From the NCBI RefSeq assembly GCF_032854445.1, contig NC_088295.1:69905058-69969057 (forward strand): a stretch of DNA of 64,000 bases, given 5' to 3'. Within the stretch, counting starts at the first letter, position 1. Every line of letters starts with the position of its first letter. Positions 35,445 through 49,100 of this stretch are shown one piece after another. The notes below the pieces were generated by a model. It searched no databases, had not been told where the DNA came from, and worked only from the letters and a program-made list of their open reading frames with translations. The position numbers were made by a program, and so were the translations under genes. The stretch comes from Liolophura sinensis. Lineage: Eukaryota > Mollusca > Polyplacophora > Chitonida > Chitonidae.

Positions 35445-35709
35445 GGGGCCTCCGTGGCTCAGTCGGTTAAAGCGCTAGCGCAGCGTAATGACCCAGGAGT
35501 CTCTCACCAATGCGGTCGCTGTGAGCTCAAGTCCACCTCATGCTGGCGGCCGTACGTGAGAAGGTCTGTCAGCAACCTGCGGATGGTCGTGGGTTTCCCC
35601 CGGGCTCTGCCCGGTTTCCACCCACCATAATGCTGACCGCCGTCGTATAAGTGAAATATTCTTGAGTACGGCGTAAAACACCAATCAAAAAAAAAAAAAA
35701 AAAAAAAAA
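35445..35709 (+). repeat. Full-length tRNA-derived SINE with 13-bp TSD
   Basis: The head GGGGCCTCCGTGGCTCAGTC GGTTAAAGCGC resembles a Pol III A box, and GTGAGCTCAAGTCC resembles a B box. A conserved body follows (GCAACCTGCGGATGGTCGTG), then TAAGTGAAATATTCTTGAGT, ACGGCGTAAAACACCAATCA and a poly-A tail. The direct repeat ATCAATTATAAGC lies on both sides (35432-35444 and 35710-35722). This is the best reference copy of the family here, about 1 kb upstream of the ATM start. Confidence 0.95.
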
Positions 35710-36475
35710 ATCAATTATAAGCAAAATTCTGTGTGTTTTCCTCAGATTATTGAACCAAATGTTTCAGAACTAACTCCTGTTTAAATTTAACTTGTCAATA
35801 ATTCAAACAAAATCTACCAATTTTTTTATGAATGTCGATTTCATTTTCTTTTTGCATTGTCTCAGGTGTGACAGCTGACAGAACAATTAAAGATGTATAA
35901 TAACCTTCCTGGCTTGTTGATCATTTGGTGAGCACTGTAAGAGAGAAATGACACCATAAAATCAAACTTTCTTTTGGACGCTGTTCAAGATTGGATTTTA
36001 TTTAGATAAAACACCAAAGCATGGCCATGATGGATACAGTAACCCACCATTTGACTGAATGAACAACACGCTGAATTTATGTCAGTTTAAAGTGTACTTC
36101 ATTTTTAAGGGGAAAACAAAATACAGCTAAGTAGGAAGATGGAGACTCAGTATATAGATGTTAGAGAAATTGTTGGTACATGTAATGGTCTAGTTTTAGA
36201 ATGGATATTTCAAGTTTGGAGTTGCTTTCGAGTTTACATGTACAAGTTTGTTTACTCCTACATTTAATTAGCCTACTGGTTTTAATTCTTTGGCAAGTGT
36301 TATAAGTGTTTACAAGTGTTCTTTAATTTATATTTGGATGAATATTTATGGATATTATTATATTTATAAAAAAACCTTTAACGGGGACAAGTTACTGGTT
36401 TGTTAGTATGTACATTACTGGTATTAAGCCTTTACCTCTCATCATTTCAATTCTTCACAGTATCAGAACATCAAA

Positions 36476-36493
36476 ATGAGTTTCCCTTTCTGA
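36476..36493 (+). promoter_or_regulatory. Upstream ORF in the ATM leader
   Basis: ATGAGTTTCCCTTTCTGA encodes a five-residue peptide, ends 17 bases before the ATM start and lies in the same exon (acceptor TTCTTCACAG at 36451-36460). An A at position -3 gives it a fair initiation context. It could reduce translation of ATM; this is inference. Confidence 0.45.
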
Positions 36494-36510
36494 AGGAGAC
36501 AGCAATCAGC

Positions 36511-37191
36511 ATGGATAGCTTATCTGACCTCATTCATTGCTGTAGAGCACTGGACACAGATAAAGTCACAGAAAGAAAGGTAAGTTTCATATCTGCTGAA
36601 TAATATCTATGTATGACAATGTCATTTTACTTTATTTTGGTTTAGATTTATTTATTTATTTATTTGATTGGTGTTTTACGTTGTACTCAAGAATATTTCA
36701 CTTATACAATGGCGGCATTATGGTGGAAGGAAATGTACTGCCGGAGAGGAAGCTGGACTTGAACTCACAGCGACCGCATTGGTGAGAGGCTCCTAATTTA
36801 TTGCGCTGCAGTAGCACGCTAACCAACTGAGCCACGGAGGCCCCATTTTGGTTTAGAGGAAAGTATTTGAACGTATCACCTTACTTGAACACTATGCAGT
36901 TTTACGAACTTCTAAATTTAGGCCACCTACTGGTGTTTTCTGAATGTAGATCAGGAAATCATTTAAATGCAGTTCATTTTTTTTTTTGTTCGAATTTCAC
37001 AATCAACACATTGAAGTACTTTTATGCTAAAAGATCAGTGTTAAATTGGTTTGTATCTCTTTCAGAAACAGACAGAGAAACTGAAGTTGCTTTTGGAGAA
37101 AAGTGTAGTACAGAAAGCCTTGGATGATAACACTGATGCTAAGCAGATCAGCAAAGAAAAGAGCCTGTTTGCCTGGGATAGTGTTTTCAAA
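36511..37191 (+). other. ATM: TAN motif of ATM, split by an intron
   Basis: Exon 1 encodes MDSLSDLIHCCRALDTDKVT ERK and exon 2 continues KQTEKLKLLLEK. This fits the Tel1/ATM N-terminal pattern of Leu, Lys/Arg, Glu-Arg-Lys, then basic and hydrophobic residues. In yeast Tel1 and vertebrate ATM this motif is needed for telomere and damage-response functions. The 486-bp intron interrupts it after ERK and contains a SINE. Confidence 0.88.
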
Positions 37192-40100
37192 GTATGCAAA
37201 ACCTTTATAGGTTACCTGAGTATAACTCCAGGGATCTAATACTAAGTCCATCTGGCATCCATGTTACCTTTTGTAACAAGCAGTGCTGTGAATGGTGAGC
37301 GATGTGCTTTGATTGAAACTAACAGGCAGCGGAAAGTCACTGTGTTATCAGGCAATACTGGTGATACGGAAAGAGGCCAAACAGCTGATCGATGTAGCCT
37401 GACTTGTCGTTGTTTCGCCACTAATTTCTGTCAAGCCTATTTTGTCTCAGAATGACTGGCCCGCCCCACCCCCATAACCCTTAACACATCGATGTGCATA
37501 GAGTTATTTTTTGTGCTAGCACTTCTAAGTCTAGTGTGACATATTTATTCCATATAGCACATACCTCTCACTGCAGCCACATCCCATGTTATGTCTAACT
37601 CCTGTCAGTTTGAATAACTATGGTGGAATCTGATTAGACCATGAGTTATGCATATTTTAGAAGGAAAGTTCATGGCTTTGAAGAGTTTTACAGCGCGGTA
37701 AATCAAGGTAGGTGTTGTCGGACATTGCTAGCTTGACGATATGAATTTGATAGACACTAAATCCGCAACAGATTTGACTATCAACATTTTGCAGGTTTTG
37801 GAGATTTTATGTTAGCTGTGTATGTATATATGTGAGGATTGTAATTATTCATATTCACAGGAATCATTAAACCTAACTGGATTCTAGTTATGACAAGGGT
37901 GAGAAAGTAAGTCCTTACTTATCCAAGCTTACAAAAATGATCTAAAATCGCTCAGTCACAGATATTCTGGAATTTTGTTTGTTATGGTACACAGTTTGTG
38001 GTTGACTTGGTTCTGGTGGAGACAAATTGCCTGAGAAAAGCCAAGGAGAGCAATTCTCAAACAGCAATCAACAATCGTGAGAAAAAGAAGCAAGACATCA
38101 GTGGCCTGGTCAAATTTGTGGTGCGAGTGACTGACAAAAGTGAGTTCTGCTAGACCATTTTAAGTTACTAAAACCGGCAAAATCTTATCATAAAATTGCT
38201 TAGAGATAATGGATAATACATCAAACTGATAATTCAAAAATCAAAGTCGTGCAAATTGGATTTTGTTCAAAACCTTTAAAAATCTTCTGCAAAACGGCTG
38301 ATGGGATTGATCTGAACTTTAAACTGTAGTTGCACTCGTACATTCAGGGTGTCCTTGAAAACTTTGTGCGTTAAAAATTATAGAAGCTGGCTATTGGGTG
38401 AACATGTCATGTGACCGAAAAGTTCGTTTTTTGCTAATAACTTCTACACTTTTACAGATAATGTCCTACAAATAGTCCTGTCAGATGCAGTTTTAGACGC
38501 TGAGTCCAGATATGCTAATTTTGGGAAACCGGAAGTGACGTCATCAAAACTGAAAATGTGAATATCTCCATAACCAGTGAAGCTGGAGTCTCAGTCTTAA
38601 GGCCTAACATCATCCCAAGGCATGAAGAGAAATTTGATATAACCAGAAGTGACGTCAGCTAACCGGAAGTAGTACATCCCAAAACGAAAATGACTATTTT
38701 TACAAGTTTCAAAATTGAAAAACGTCTGCGGCTAAATTAGCATGGCAGAAATGCGTGAAATTTAACTAGGTAGTAGGAGTAGGGACTGCCTTTTATACGA
38801 ATAAAAGTGTAGGTGTCCCAGTTCACGTGACCCAGCTGCCATGTTGGGTTGCTACTAAAAGATTTGGGAAGCATTTTCTTCTGAACTTAACATCCGATTG
38901 ACCTGACATTCTCTACATGGAACAACTGTTGCCTGTGAATTATTTTGACAGAGGCAGAATGCAATATGTCGGGGAAAAAACGGAAACGGAAGTGACGTCA
39001 TCTCAAATCAAAAATTTTGAATTCGAGTCTTTTAATTATGCTACCTGACGTAATTTGACGTCATGATCACGAATCTGGTCTTATTTTATTCCAGTTGTGC
39101 ATATTTTTGTCGCAAATTGCAATCAAAGTGCGAAAAGTTGCAATTTTCCCCCATTTCTGGAAGTCACTTGACACAAAACGGCTGGGTGCAAAGGGCTATA
39201 TGTGGACTCTGTGTGTGCGGAAAATCTTTAAAATGGCTTATTAAATGTGGGAGTTGCAGTGTTTGAAAAATTGTTCAAAGGCTGATTTATGATATTTGGC
39301 ACTCTGACGTCCCCATGTTATACAATGCATTATAAATGCGTTTATGACTAAGATGAGAGTAGAAATGTTCACAGCCAGCTACCCGACCTAGTTTGACGTC
39401 CTGATCACAAATCTCCTCTTATTTCTTTGCTACGATGCATATTATTTTCGCAGATTGCATTTTGCCCCATTTTTGCAAATGACATGACAGAAAACTGGTA
39501 AAGCTGTAAAGCTGACGATCTCCCAATGAATAGTGCTATACATGTTCTTTATGTGTGCTAAAAATCTTTGAGCTACCCCCAAAAATACAGCATCTACATG
39601 GAGGTCACAAAACGGTTATAGCTGTAAAGCTGATTATCACTGAGTGCAATGTGCTATATATGTGCCCTATGTGTTCTGAACATCGTTAACCCGTTTTGAA
39701 AAAGAGGGGACATTGGACGCCTTTAAATATTGTCCAAAGCTGGAAATACTCCGTTTGGCACGGTACATGACACAAATTGGTTATAGCTGTAAGGCTGAAA
39801 ATGGCTGAGTGCAAAGGGCTATATGTGTACTGTATGTGTGCGGAAAATCGTCAAAGTGTCTTAATAAATGTGGAAGTTCCAAAGGCTGATTTACTATATT
39901 TGGCACTTTGACGTCCCCATGATATATAATGCATTTTAAATTCGTTTATGACCAGGATCTTTAGTTCTTTTCTTTAGTGTGACATGCTATCAAAGTGCGA
40001 AAAAGCGCAATTTACACCATGTTTCGGAAGTCTTGTGGCAGAAAACTGTTATAGCTGTAAAGCTGAATGTCACTGAGTGCAAAGTGCTATATATGTGCTC

Positions 40101-43100
40101 ATTGTGTGCTGAACATCACTGAGCTGTGCTGAAAAAGCAGGGACATGCCCGCCTTCAAATATTGTCCAAAGCGTGATCATGGTCTTATTTTATTTTCCGG
40201 CAATGTGTATTTTTTTGAATTTAACAATAATGTAAGTATGCCACCCTGAGTAGTTCGGAGCTCTTGTGACACCGCTGATATCCTTGTACATTTTTCTGGT
40301 TTAATCATGGAGTATTATATGAATATACGTGTTCATAGTTTTTTGGTAGTCAAGAGTGGAATGCTTTTAAGAAACTGTCGCAATTCACCAGGTACTTGGC
40401 GAACTGTATACTTCTTGTTGTTTCTAGTGCACAAGGATCCACATCTATTGCATATGCGCCGATACATGCACATACCGGCCCTACTGGCTTTAACCCCGGC
40501 ATCGCTGTCCCTGACAGCTATATTTATTTTTACATTTCTGGGTTATTTTTCAGGAGGTGAAAGGTTAAAATGTTTCAGTGTGATGAATCACATCATACAG
40601 GTGCTGAAAGACCCGTTCACATGTCAGGCCTATGGCGCAGACTACAGCAGTCTGCTCCTCAAGAATATACTGTGTGTGAGGAAATATTCCACAGAGCTGA
40701 CCAGTAAAATGTGGCAGGGTAAGTGTGTATTCCGTGTATGTGTGTGAAAAAATATGCCACAGAGCTGACCAGTAAAATGTGGTAGGGTAAGTGTGTATTC
40801 CGTGTATGTGTGTGAGATGATGCCACAGAGCTGAGCAGTAAAATGTGGTAGGGTAAGTGTGTATTCCGTGTGTGTGTGTGAGACGATGCCACAGAGCTGA
40901 CTAGTAAAATGTGGCAGGGTAAGTGTGTATTCCGTGTGTGTGTGTGAGACGATGCCACAGAGCTGACTAGTAAAATGTGGCAGGGTAAGTGTGTATTCCG
41001 TGTGTGTGTGTGAGACGATGCCACAGAGCTGACTAGTAAAATGTGGTAGGGTAAGTGTGTATTCCGTGTGTGTGTGTGAGACGATGCCACAGAGCTGACC
41101 AGTAAAATGTGGCAGGGTAAGTGTGTATTCCGTGTGTGTGTGTGTGAGACGATGCCACAGAGCTGACTAGTAAAATGTGGCAGGGTAAGTGTGTATTCCG
41201 TGTGTGTGTGTGAGACGATGCCACAGAGCTGACTAGTAAAATGTGGCAGGGTAAGTGTGTATTCCGTGTGTGTGTGTGAGACGATGCCACAGAGCTGACT
41301 AGTAAAATGTGGTAGGGTAAGTGTGTATTCCGTGTATGTGTGTGAGACGATGCCACAGAGCTGAGCAGTAAAATGTGGTAGGGTAAGTGTGTATTCCGTG
41401 TATGTGTGTGAGATGATGCCACAGAGCTGACTAGTAAAATGTGGCAGGGTAAGTGTGTATTCCGTGTATGTGTGTGAGACGATGCCACAGAGCTGACTAG
41501 TAAAATGTGGTAGGGTAAGTGTGTATTCCGTGTGTGTGTGTGGGACGATGCCACAGAGCTGACTAGTAAAATGTGGTAGGGTAAGTGTGTATTCCGTGTG
41601 TGTGTGTGAGACAATGCCACAGAGCTGAGCAGTAAAATGTGGCAGGGTAAGTGAGTATTCCGTGTATGTGTGTGAGACGATGCCACAGAGCTGAGCAGTA
41701 AAATGTGGTAGGGTCAGTGTGTATTCCGTGTATGTGTGTGAGATGATGCCACAGAGCTGACTTGTAAAATGTGGCAGGGTAAGTGTGTATTCCGTGTGTG
41801 TGTGTGAGATGATGCCACAGAGCTGACTAGTAAAATGTGGCAGGGTAAGTGTGTATTCCGTGTATGTGTGTGAGATGATGCCACAGAGCTGACTAGTAAA
41901 ATGTGGCAGGGTAAGTGTGTATTCCGTGTATGTGTGTGAGATGATGCCACAGAGCTGACTAGTAAAATGTGGCAGGGTAAGTGTGTATTCCGTGTATGTG
42001 TGTGAGACGATGCCACAGAGCTGACCAGTAAAATGTGGTAGGGTAAGTGTGTACTCCGTGTATGTGTGTGAGACGATGCCACAGAGCTGAGCAGTAAAAT
42101 GTGGCAGGGTAAGTGTGTATTCCGTGTGTGTGTGTGAGACGATGCCACAGAGCTGACTAGTAAAATGTGGTAGGGTAAGTGAGTATTCCGTGTATGTGTG
42201 TGAGACGATGCCACAGAGCTGAGCAGTAAAATGTGGCAGGGTAAGTGTGTATTCCGTGTATGTGTGTGAGGAAATCTGGTACAGAGCTGACCAGTAAAAT
42301 TTGACAAGGTGAGTCTATTCAGATGTATGTGTGAGGAAGTGTGCAACACAGGGGACCAGTTGTGTGTGATAGGGTGAGTCTGTATTCAAGTTTGTGTGTG
42401 AGGAAGTGTGCAATACAGTGGACCAGTAGAGTGTGACAGGGTGAGTCTGTATTCAGATGTGTGTGTGGGGAAGTGTGCAATACAGTGGACCAGTAGAGTG
42501 TGACAAGGTGAGTCTGTATTCAGATGTGTGTGTGAGGAAAGTGCAACACAGTGGTCCAGTAGAGTGTGACTGGGTGAGTCTGTATTCAGATGTGTGTGTG
42601 AGGAAGTGTGCAACACAGTGGTCCAGTAGAGTGTGACAGGGTGAGTCTGTATTCAGATGTGTGTGTGAGGAAGTGTGCAACGCAGTGGTCCAGTAGAGTG
42701 TGACAGGGTTAGTCTGTATTCTGATGTGTGTGTGAGGAAGTGTGCAACACAGTGGTCCAGTAGAGTGTGACAGGGTGAGTCTGTATTCAGATGTGTGTGT
42801 GAGGAAGTGTGCAACACAGTGGTCCAGTAGAGTGTGACAGGGTGAGTCTGTATTCAGATGTGTGTGTGAGGAAGTGTGCAATACAGTGGACCAGTACAGT
42901 GTGACAAGGTGAGTCTGTATTCAGATGTGTGTGTGTGAGGAAGTGTGCAACACAGTGGTCCAGTAGAGTGTGACAGGGTGAGTCTGTATTCAGATGTGTG
43001 TGTGAGGAAGTGTGCAATACAGTGGACCAGTAGAGTGTGACAGGGTGAGTCTGTATTCAAGCGTGCATGAGGAAATGTGTTACAGAACATGGTCTGAATT

Positions 43101-46100
43101 CCGCTAATGACTGTTGGCTTTTATTTTCAGAGCTGATCTCTCTCTACCTTAAGCTGTATTGTGACCCACCTAATGGATTTAATCGTGTCATTTTGGCACA
43201 GTTAATCCATGCGCTTGTCATTGGGGCATCTCAACAACTGGACATGAGACCAAAGAAACTGTTCGCATTTTTCACTGAAGTATTTAAAAATATTAGGTGG
43301 GTAGTCATTACTGTTTGTGTTTTAGATTGAAGTTTTTGCTGTGTCTGACTTTCTCTCTTTTAATAAACATGGAAAATTTATTTGACTGATGCCTTGTGAA
43401 TACAAACTCATTTGCCTGAAACTAGTAGGATTTTGTATATTAAATCATTTGGGTTATTAAGGTGTTATTAGGTGAATTAATGTGACTGTTGGTTATTATG
43501 ATATTATTATGTCCCAAATATATGTAGAACAGTTATTATTCATCCACATTTGTTAACTAAGACATTTGCATGAGGAATCCTGGTGCAATAACACCAGAAA
43601 GTAAATCTTACGTGTAAATAAAAATGTCTGCCTTTGAGGTAGATATTAACAAAAGAAACTTGAAGTCTTAATTTAAAAATCTCCACTTTTACAACGTTTT
43701 TTTGTTTTGTTTTGTATATTTTGATTAGGCAGGAGAAGAGCACTGTTGTAATAGAGCACTTAGTGTTGGCTATGAATACAGTTGTCCGGTATTCCTCTAC
43801 TAATGGCAGAAAGCAGGTGTGTCGCCTAGGGGAGGAAGTGTTTATCAACCTTCTTTTTCTGCTCACACACAGACCCACAGTCAGACTAAAGGTTCGTCTA
43901 TGTCTCTCTTTGTATATGCCTATATTACAGATCATATCGCAGTACTATATGGCCTTGTCAGTCCACAAACTTTCTGGCGTTACTTTTCTAGAGTTATTAA
44001 ATTTTTTGACTGTTTGCCTCTGCCAAGATAGCAGAAAACCAATTTGCAATCACTTAAAAATTCACAATTCAAGAGTTATGCCCCTTTTGGTATTTGAAGA
44101 ACTGTTGCACTTAGAAGTTAGAGCTTGTTATTCAGTCTGCCATGATGAATGCATCTTTTGTAAGTACTGTTACAATGTGTAATCATCAGAAATGTGATTA
44201 CATTGGGAAAACTGCACAGATATTTTATGAAGACCTATACCTTAATGCTTGTCTATAAATTATTTCAGACTTGTGATTCTTTAGTACATGCAATTGGGAT
44301 GTTTGCCGTGTATATGTACATGTGCAGCGAGATGTGTGTTAAGCCCTAAACCAGATAAATTAGGGTTGCGCACAAGAATGTTTGGAATGTTCGTAAGAAT
44401 ACGCACAGCCTATTTGGCAGTGGTTTCTATGAAACGTAAACAGTGATTTATGGATTGACGCGATGGATTGATCTCATATATAAATAGGAATGTGCCCAGG
44501 AGTTTCTGCACCTGCAGCTGATGGCACACCACCCTCATGGGGCCCGCACGGAGGAAAGTGGGGCGTTCGCTCATGACTGGAAGCTTTGGGCGGTAAATGT
44601 GATGTAATGTCTTCTGAATAAACTATACTCAAAGATTAGCGACTATAATTACAGATGAAGTTTCAAAAGTTTGAAAGATCTTAAAGTTTCAAGTGAAGTT
44701 CTTTGCTTTAAAACTGGACAGTTACCTAGGGTTGGTCAAGTAGACCCAATGTTGTGATGTTATTTTAGGTCCTGTCACATGACAGTTTAGTCTAGTGGCC
44801 ACTTTTGTATCATCTTAGTATTGTTCAGATGTGAGTTGGATGTAAATTGCAATTGTCCACATCAGAGTTATAAGAGGATGTTCACGAAAATTCTATTCTT
44901 TTATTAGAATTTGGAAGAGCCTGATGTAATTTTCACATTGTCCTGTGTTTTGACCTCAGAGTCACTTGAGGAAGCTGTATGATGCTGTGTACTCAGACCT
45001 GAGACAGGTGGGAGGTAGAAACAAGTTCTCTACTGGGTACGTATGTTGTTTTGAATGTTGAACACAGCATTTTCATATTACATGTATATATTTTTTAGAG
45101 AAGTTTATCAGACTGTTTCGCATTATGGTATGAATGACATAAGTGTGCAGATGTACATGAACTGTGTGTACTAATTTCTATTATTTAACATTTGATTAGG
45201 GATTTTGTTGATTAACTTGACTGTTTGTGGGGATTTTGTGATAGTGAGTGGTAGACGACTTACTTTCGAAAAACCCTTTCCTGCCACCGATACCCATGAA
45301 GCTGACTTCCATCATATGTTAAGAACACAAATAACTGAGTATGACGTTATGAAATATATAAATAAATATTAAATAATGTAATAATATTTTATCGACATGT
45401 GATTTTACTTTTAAAAAACAGTGAAGGAAAAAAAGTAATAAAATTGAATAACAGTGTTTATTAGTGATTAATCTGATGGTGCCTGCTTCAGATTTCGCTG
45501 TCTGTAGTATTAACTCTAGTGTACATTTACCTTCTTCAGTTTTAAGGAAGCTATCCTCAAACCTGCTTACTTGGAGTTGATAGCTGACCTATGTCACCAG
45601 GTGAGATTGATCAAATAACATTTTGCCTCATTGTGTTAGTAATTGTCTGAAAACTAACTAACATTCAGGAGAAGTGCGTTTGATTTTTGTTTTCTTATTG
45701 TTAAACTTTCTGTATTTTGTCTGTCACACTTAGGACAAATATCTAAAAATTGTAACCTCCTGGGACTACATGTGTAAACTGCACATTAAATTCAGGTTTG
45801 AAATTTTTTTTAAGTAAAATCGAGTCCTAATTTTTTTTCATTTGGACTCAGAAATGTGAACTTTTGATCCATTGTATATTCAAAATAATAATTGTGGTAT
45901 TTTCTGTCTTGTATATTACTGTATATTAATGTCTATATGTATGGTTCAGTTGTTCACAGAGCAGCCTGGCTGTATTGAGGTGACACAGGTCAGCAGTTTG
46001 GATGGAGGACCAGGGGTTAAGAAGAGGAGACTGGAGTCTGGGTGGTCAGCACTGAGGGATGCTATATCCTCCACAGGGCGCACTATGCAGACAGTACCAT

Positions 46101-49100
46101 GGTGGGTGATACCAAAGATATTTACTGTAGCATTAGGTGGTGGTAAACCTAACTGTAAACTGAGTTAAAGAAATTCTGTCCAATTAGCCTCACAGATTGT
46201 GTTGATTGTGGATATGATCTATGTCATAGAGAGTTATTGAAAACTTTGCATTGGTCAAAGTTCTTGAAAATACTTGAAGTTTGTTAATAATCTAAAAATA
46301 GTCTTAAATATTTTATTTTCCCTGGAAGTACTTGATTTTTCTATGTTGATTAACATTTTGCTTTATGTTTGAAATAGGTAGATAACAAATATACCTCAGT
46401 AATATCTATTAATCTCACATGAATTGTTGTAATTTAAGTGATTTGTCCCAGAAAGTAATGGCAAACACAGGATATTATTTCCTTGGTTGTTTTTTATTCT
46501 ATACCTGGGCCCTGTTGACAAAGAGAATGTATCTTTCATCAGACTTAACTGTCATGACAACACATATTGTAGAGATATATTGCCTGGCCTGATATTAAGA
46601 TAGAAAAAAACTACAGATAGTGTTATTTCAGCTCTCTAGATGTACCTCATAGCCAAAGATTTTTAAAGTTCTGTTACTAAAAATGACTTACATGTGAGTT
46701 GAGTTGTTTGTCAGCTCAACCCGTAAATTGTACAATGCCAAAGGGATGTTGGTTTTCATTAGGTTACAGTTACTGAGTCGTCTTCTGAGGAAACACCCTG
46801 AGAGTCTTCCCTGGGAGGAAGTGTCATCTCTGCTCCAGACCCTTATCCCTATACTCACTGAATGTAAACGGTATGTGAGGTACAAAGTAGATGTTATGAC
46901 ATACATGACATACATCATGTCTTATTGTGAACAAAAAGTGCTTGCTAAAAGCGTTTTCGGCATGTTGCCTAGTGCTCATGATAAAGTTTCAAAGAGAGAA
47001 CAGAGACTTTTTATAAAAGTTAGCAACAGAATGAAAACCATCAAGCATAACTGTATTGAGTTCTTGACAGAAATCTGAGAACACAACCTTGTTAAATATC
47101 ACATGTAACAATCAGTCTTGCAAGAGTTGTTATTGATATCTACATGTTTGTACATGTAGACCCTGATTGAAAAACTGACAGATAGTTTTGGTAACCATTT
47201 TCCTGGCCTGATATTAATACCCGTGTATTTTCCTTTCCCTAAATTAAAGCTGTTTAGCAGGTAGAATTAAATGTATTCTCTAGTTGTGGAAATGATATTT
47301 TGTTACACAGGAGTGAAGTAGTGAGCTACAGCTTGATGTCTGTGGAGGCATTAGTTCTGGCTGTGGGCGCCCGGGCTGACTGGGCACACTGCAGACAAGA
47401 CTCTGACCTCACCCCCTGGCACAAGGTCTGGGCAGCAGTCCTTAGGTAGGTAGTCATCCAATACATGTGTCTACAGATATTTAGGTTAATTCATCAATGT
47501 TAATTTCGTCAAGAGTTCTCTCTGTCTGAAAAAGATTTCTCAATCTCATATGGGTAAAAAGTTGAGAATTCTTGGAGTTACGAATATTCATGAGGTTAGA
47601 CCAGGATTTGTATTATTTTCAATTAGACTCAGTGAAGAGATCTGATGGAAATGACAGTTTTCTGAAGACATCATCATTAAAGGACAAATGAACATTATTG
47701 TTTTTATGTCTATGTTATTAACGAGAAACAAACATGTTTCATTAACAAAGCACCACACATGGAGTATTGAAAAGGTCAAAAAAAATAAATAGATAAAAGA
47801 AGAAAACTGATGCAAAGCAATGATTTCCTTGGAGAAGAGTACAACAGTAAAATATATTTTATCCATTTTCTTGACAGATTGATAAGTCTCCATCATTCAG
47901 CAAAGGAAAGCTTCTCAGTTATGTCTGCTCTTATACAAAATCAGCTGATAACACCAAAGAAGGACATGTGGAATTTATTTTTTTGTAACATTTGTACTCC
48001 GACTCAGGAAAGTTTGGAATTCTTAATGAACTATCTGAGTTCCCATGACCTTCCTGACAGTTACCAACCCTCTGTGCTGGGTATTACCCAACCTAATGAC
48101 AATGGGGCCTTCGTCCTGAGAAAGCAGCTTTGTGATTGGCTCTTGGTCAGCCATTCAGATCTAAACGACCAATCAACCAGAGAATATATCGCTTCCAACC
48201 AGCGGCTAATTGCTGAGATTTTATCTGCATTGGTATTGAGAGATTGTCGCAAAGGATTTCAACAGAGTGTTAAAAAATTGAAGGGAAATTCTCATGCTAC
48301 CTTTCGTGAAAATACGGAGCTGCAAGACCTTTATCTGGCATACACATTTAATGATAGGCCAGAGTTTGAACCAGCTTTTGGCACATCTGACTCCTCCTGT
48401 GGGCCGACTCTGGCCAGTATTGGTCAGCTGTATGAGTACATAGAGAAGCTGATCAAGTCAGATGTCCAATCTCTGGTGGAGATCACAGAGCATCCGGTAA
48501 GCTGACTCAAGTTTCCATGGTACATTTCATCTTTGTATTTGTAGCTAATTTTTTGTAACGTATATTTTTGATTTTACAATTAAAGTTTTAAGTCACGAGG
48601 AGCTGAAAAGAGAATTGAATGTTTAGACATTATGGTCTGAAATTTCAACAACATATTGTACATATTTAATAAGATTAATTAAACAGCTGTTGAAATGTTA
48701 ACGGAAATTTTTTAGACTGTGATATGAAATTTCTGCAAATACTCAATAGATTTAATAGGATAAATTTTCGTTGGAAGGTGAATTAGTACATATTCCTTGA
48801 GCCCCCACCCACCAACTTTTCCCCAAAAATTGGTCTGGCATGCTCTAGAACATTGGTGTGATACAGTATGAAGTGATATTTATGTATTATGGTGCACTGA
48901 ACAGATAATGACCCTGGAGTGGATGACCCGCAGGTGCACCATAGGACTGAAATTTGTACAGAGTCTTTTACAGCTGAAGGTGCTTACTGAGGAGAAAGTG
49001 TTACAAAACCCCATACTGGAAGCTGTCAAGGTATAGATTTCTGTGAACCTGAATACTGAGTTTAAATTACAATGTGGACAGAGTAGTTGAAAACATCTGT

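Noticed and set aside
35445-35530. Possible tRNA gene
   Set aside because: A- and B-box-like sequences are present, but the sequence continues into a SINE body with a poly-A tail and target-site duplication, and no complete cloverleaf is evident.
40307-40747. 146-codon plus-strand frame with hydrophobic stretches
   Set aside because: Its first half is intron 3; only the part from 40554 is ATM exon 4, and the end runs past the donor.
40659-42349. Minus-strand open frames with a 22-residue His/Thr-rich period
   Set aside because: Artefact of the 66-bp unit antisense to ATM intron 4. No promoter, splice signals or conservation beyond the repeat.
42386-43090. Several overlapping minus-strand frames rich in His/Thr/Ser
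   Set aside because: The same array in its diverged part; frame changes between units match indels, not coding constraint.
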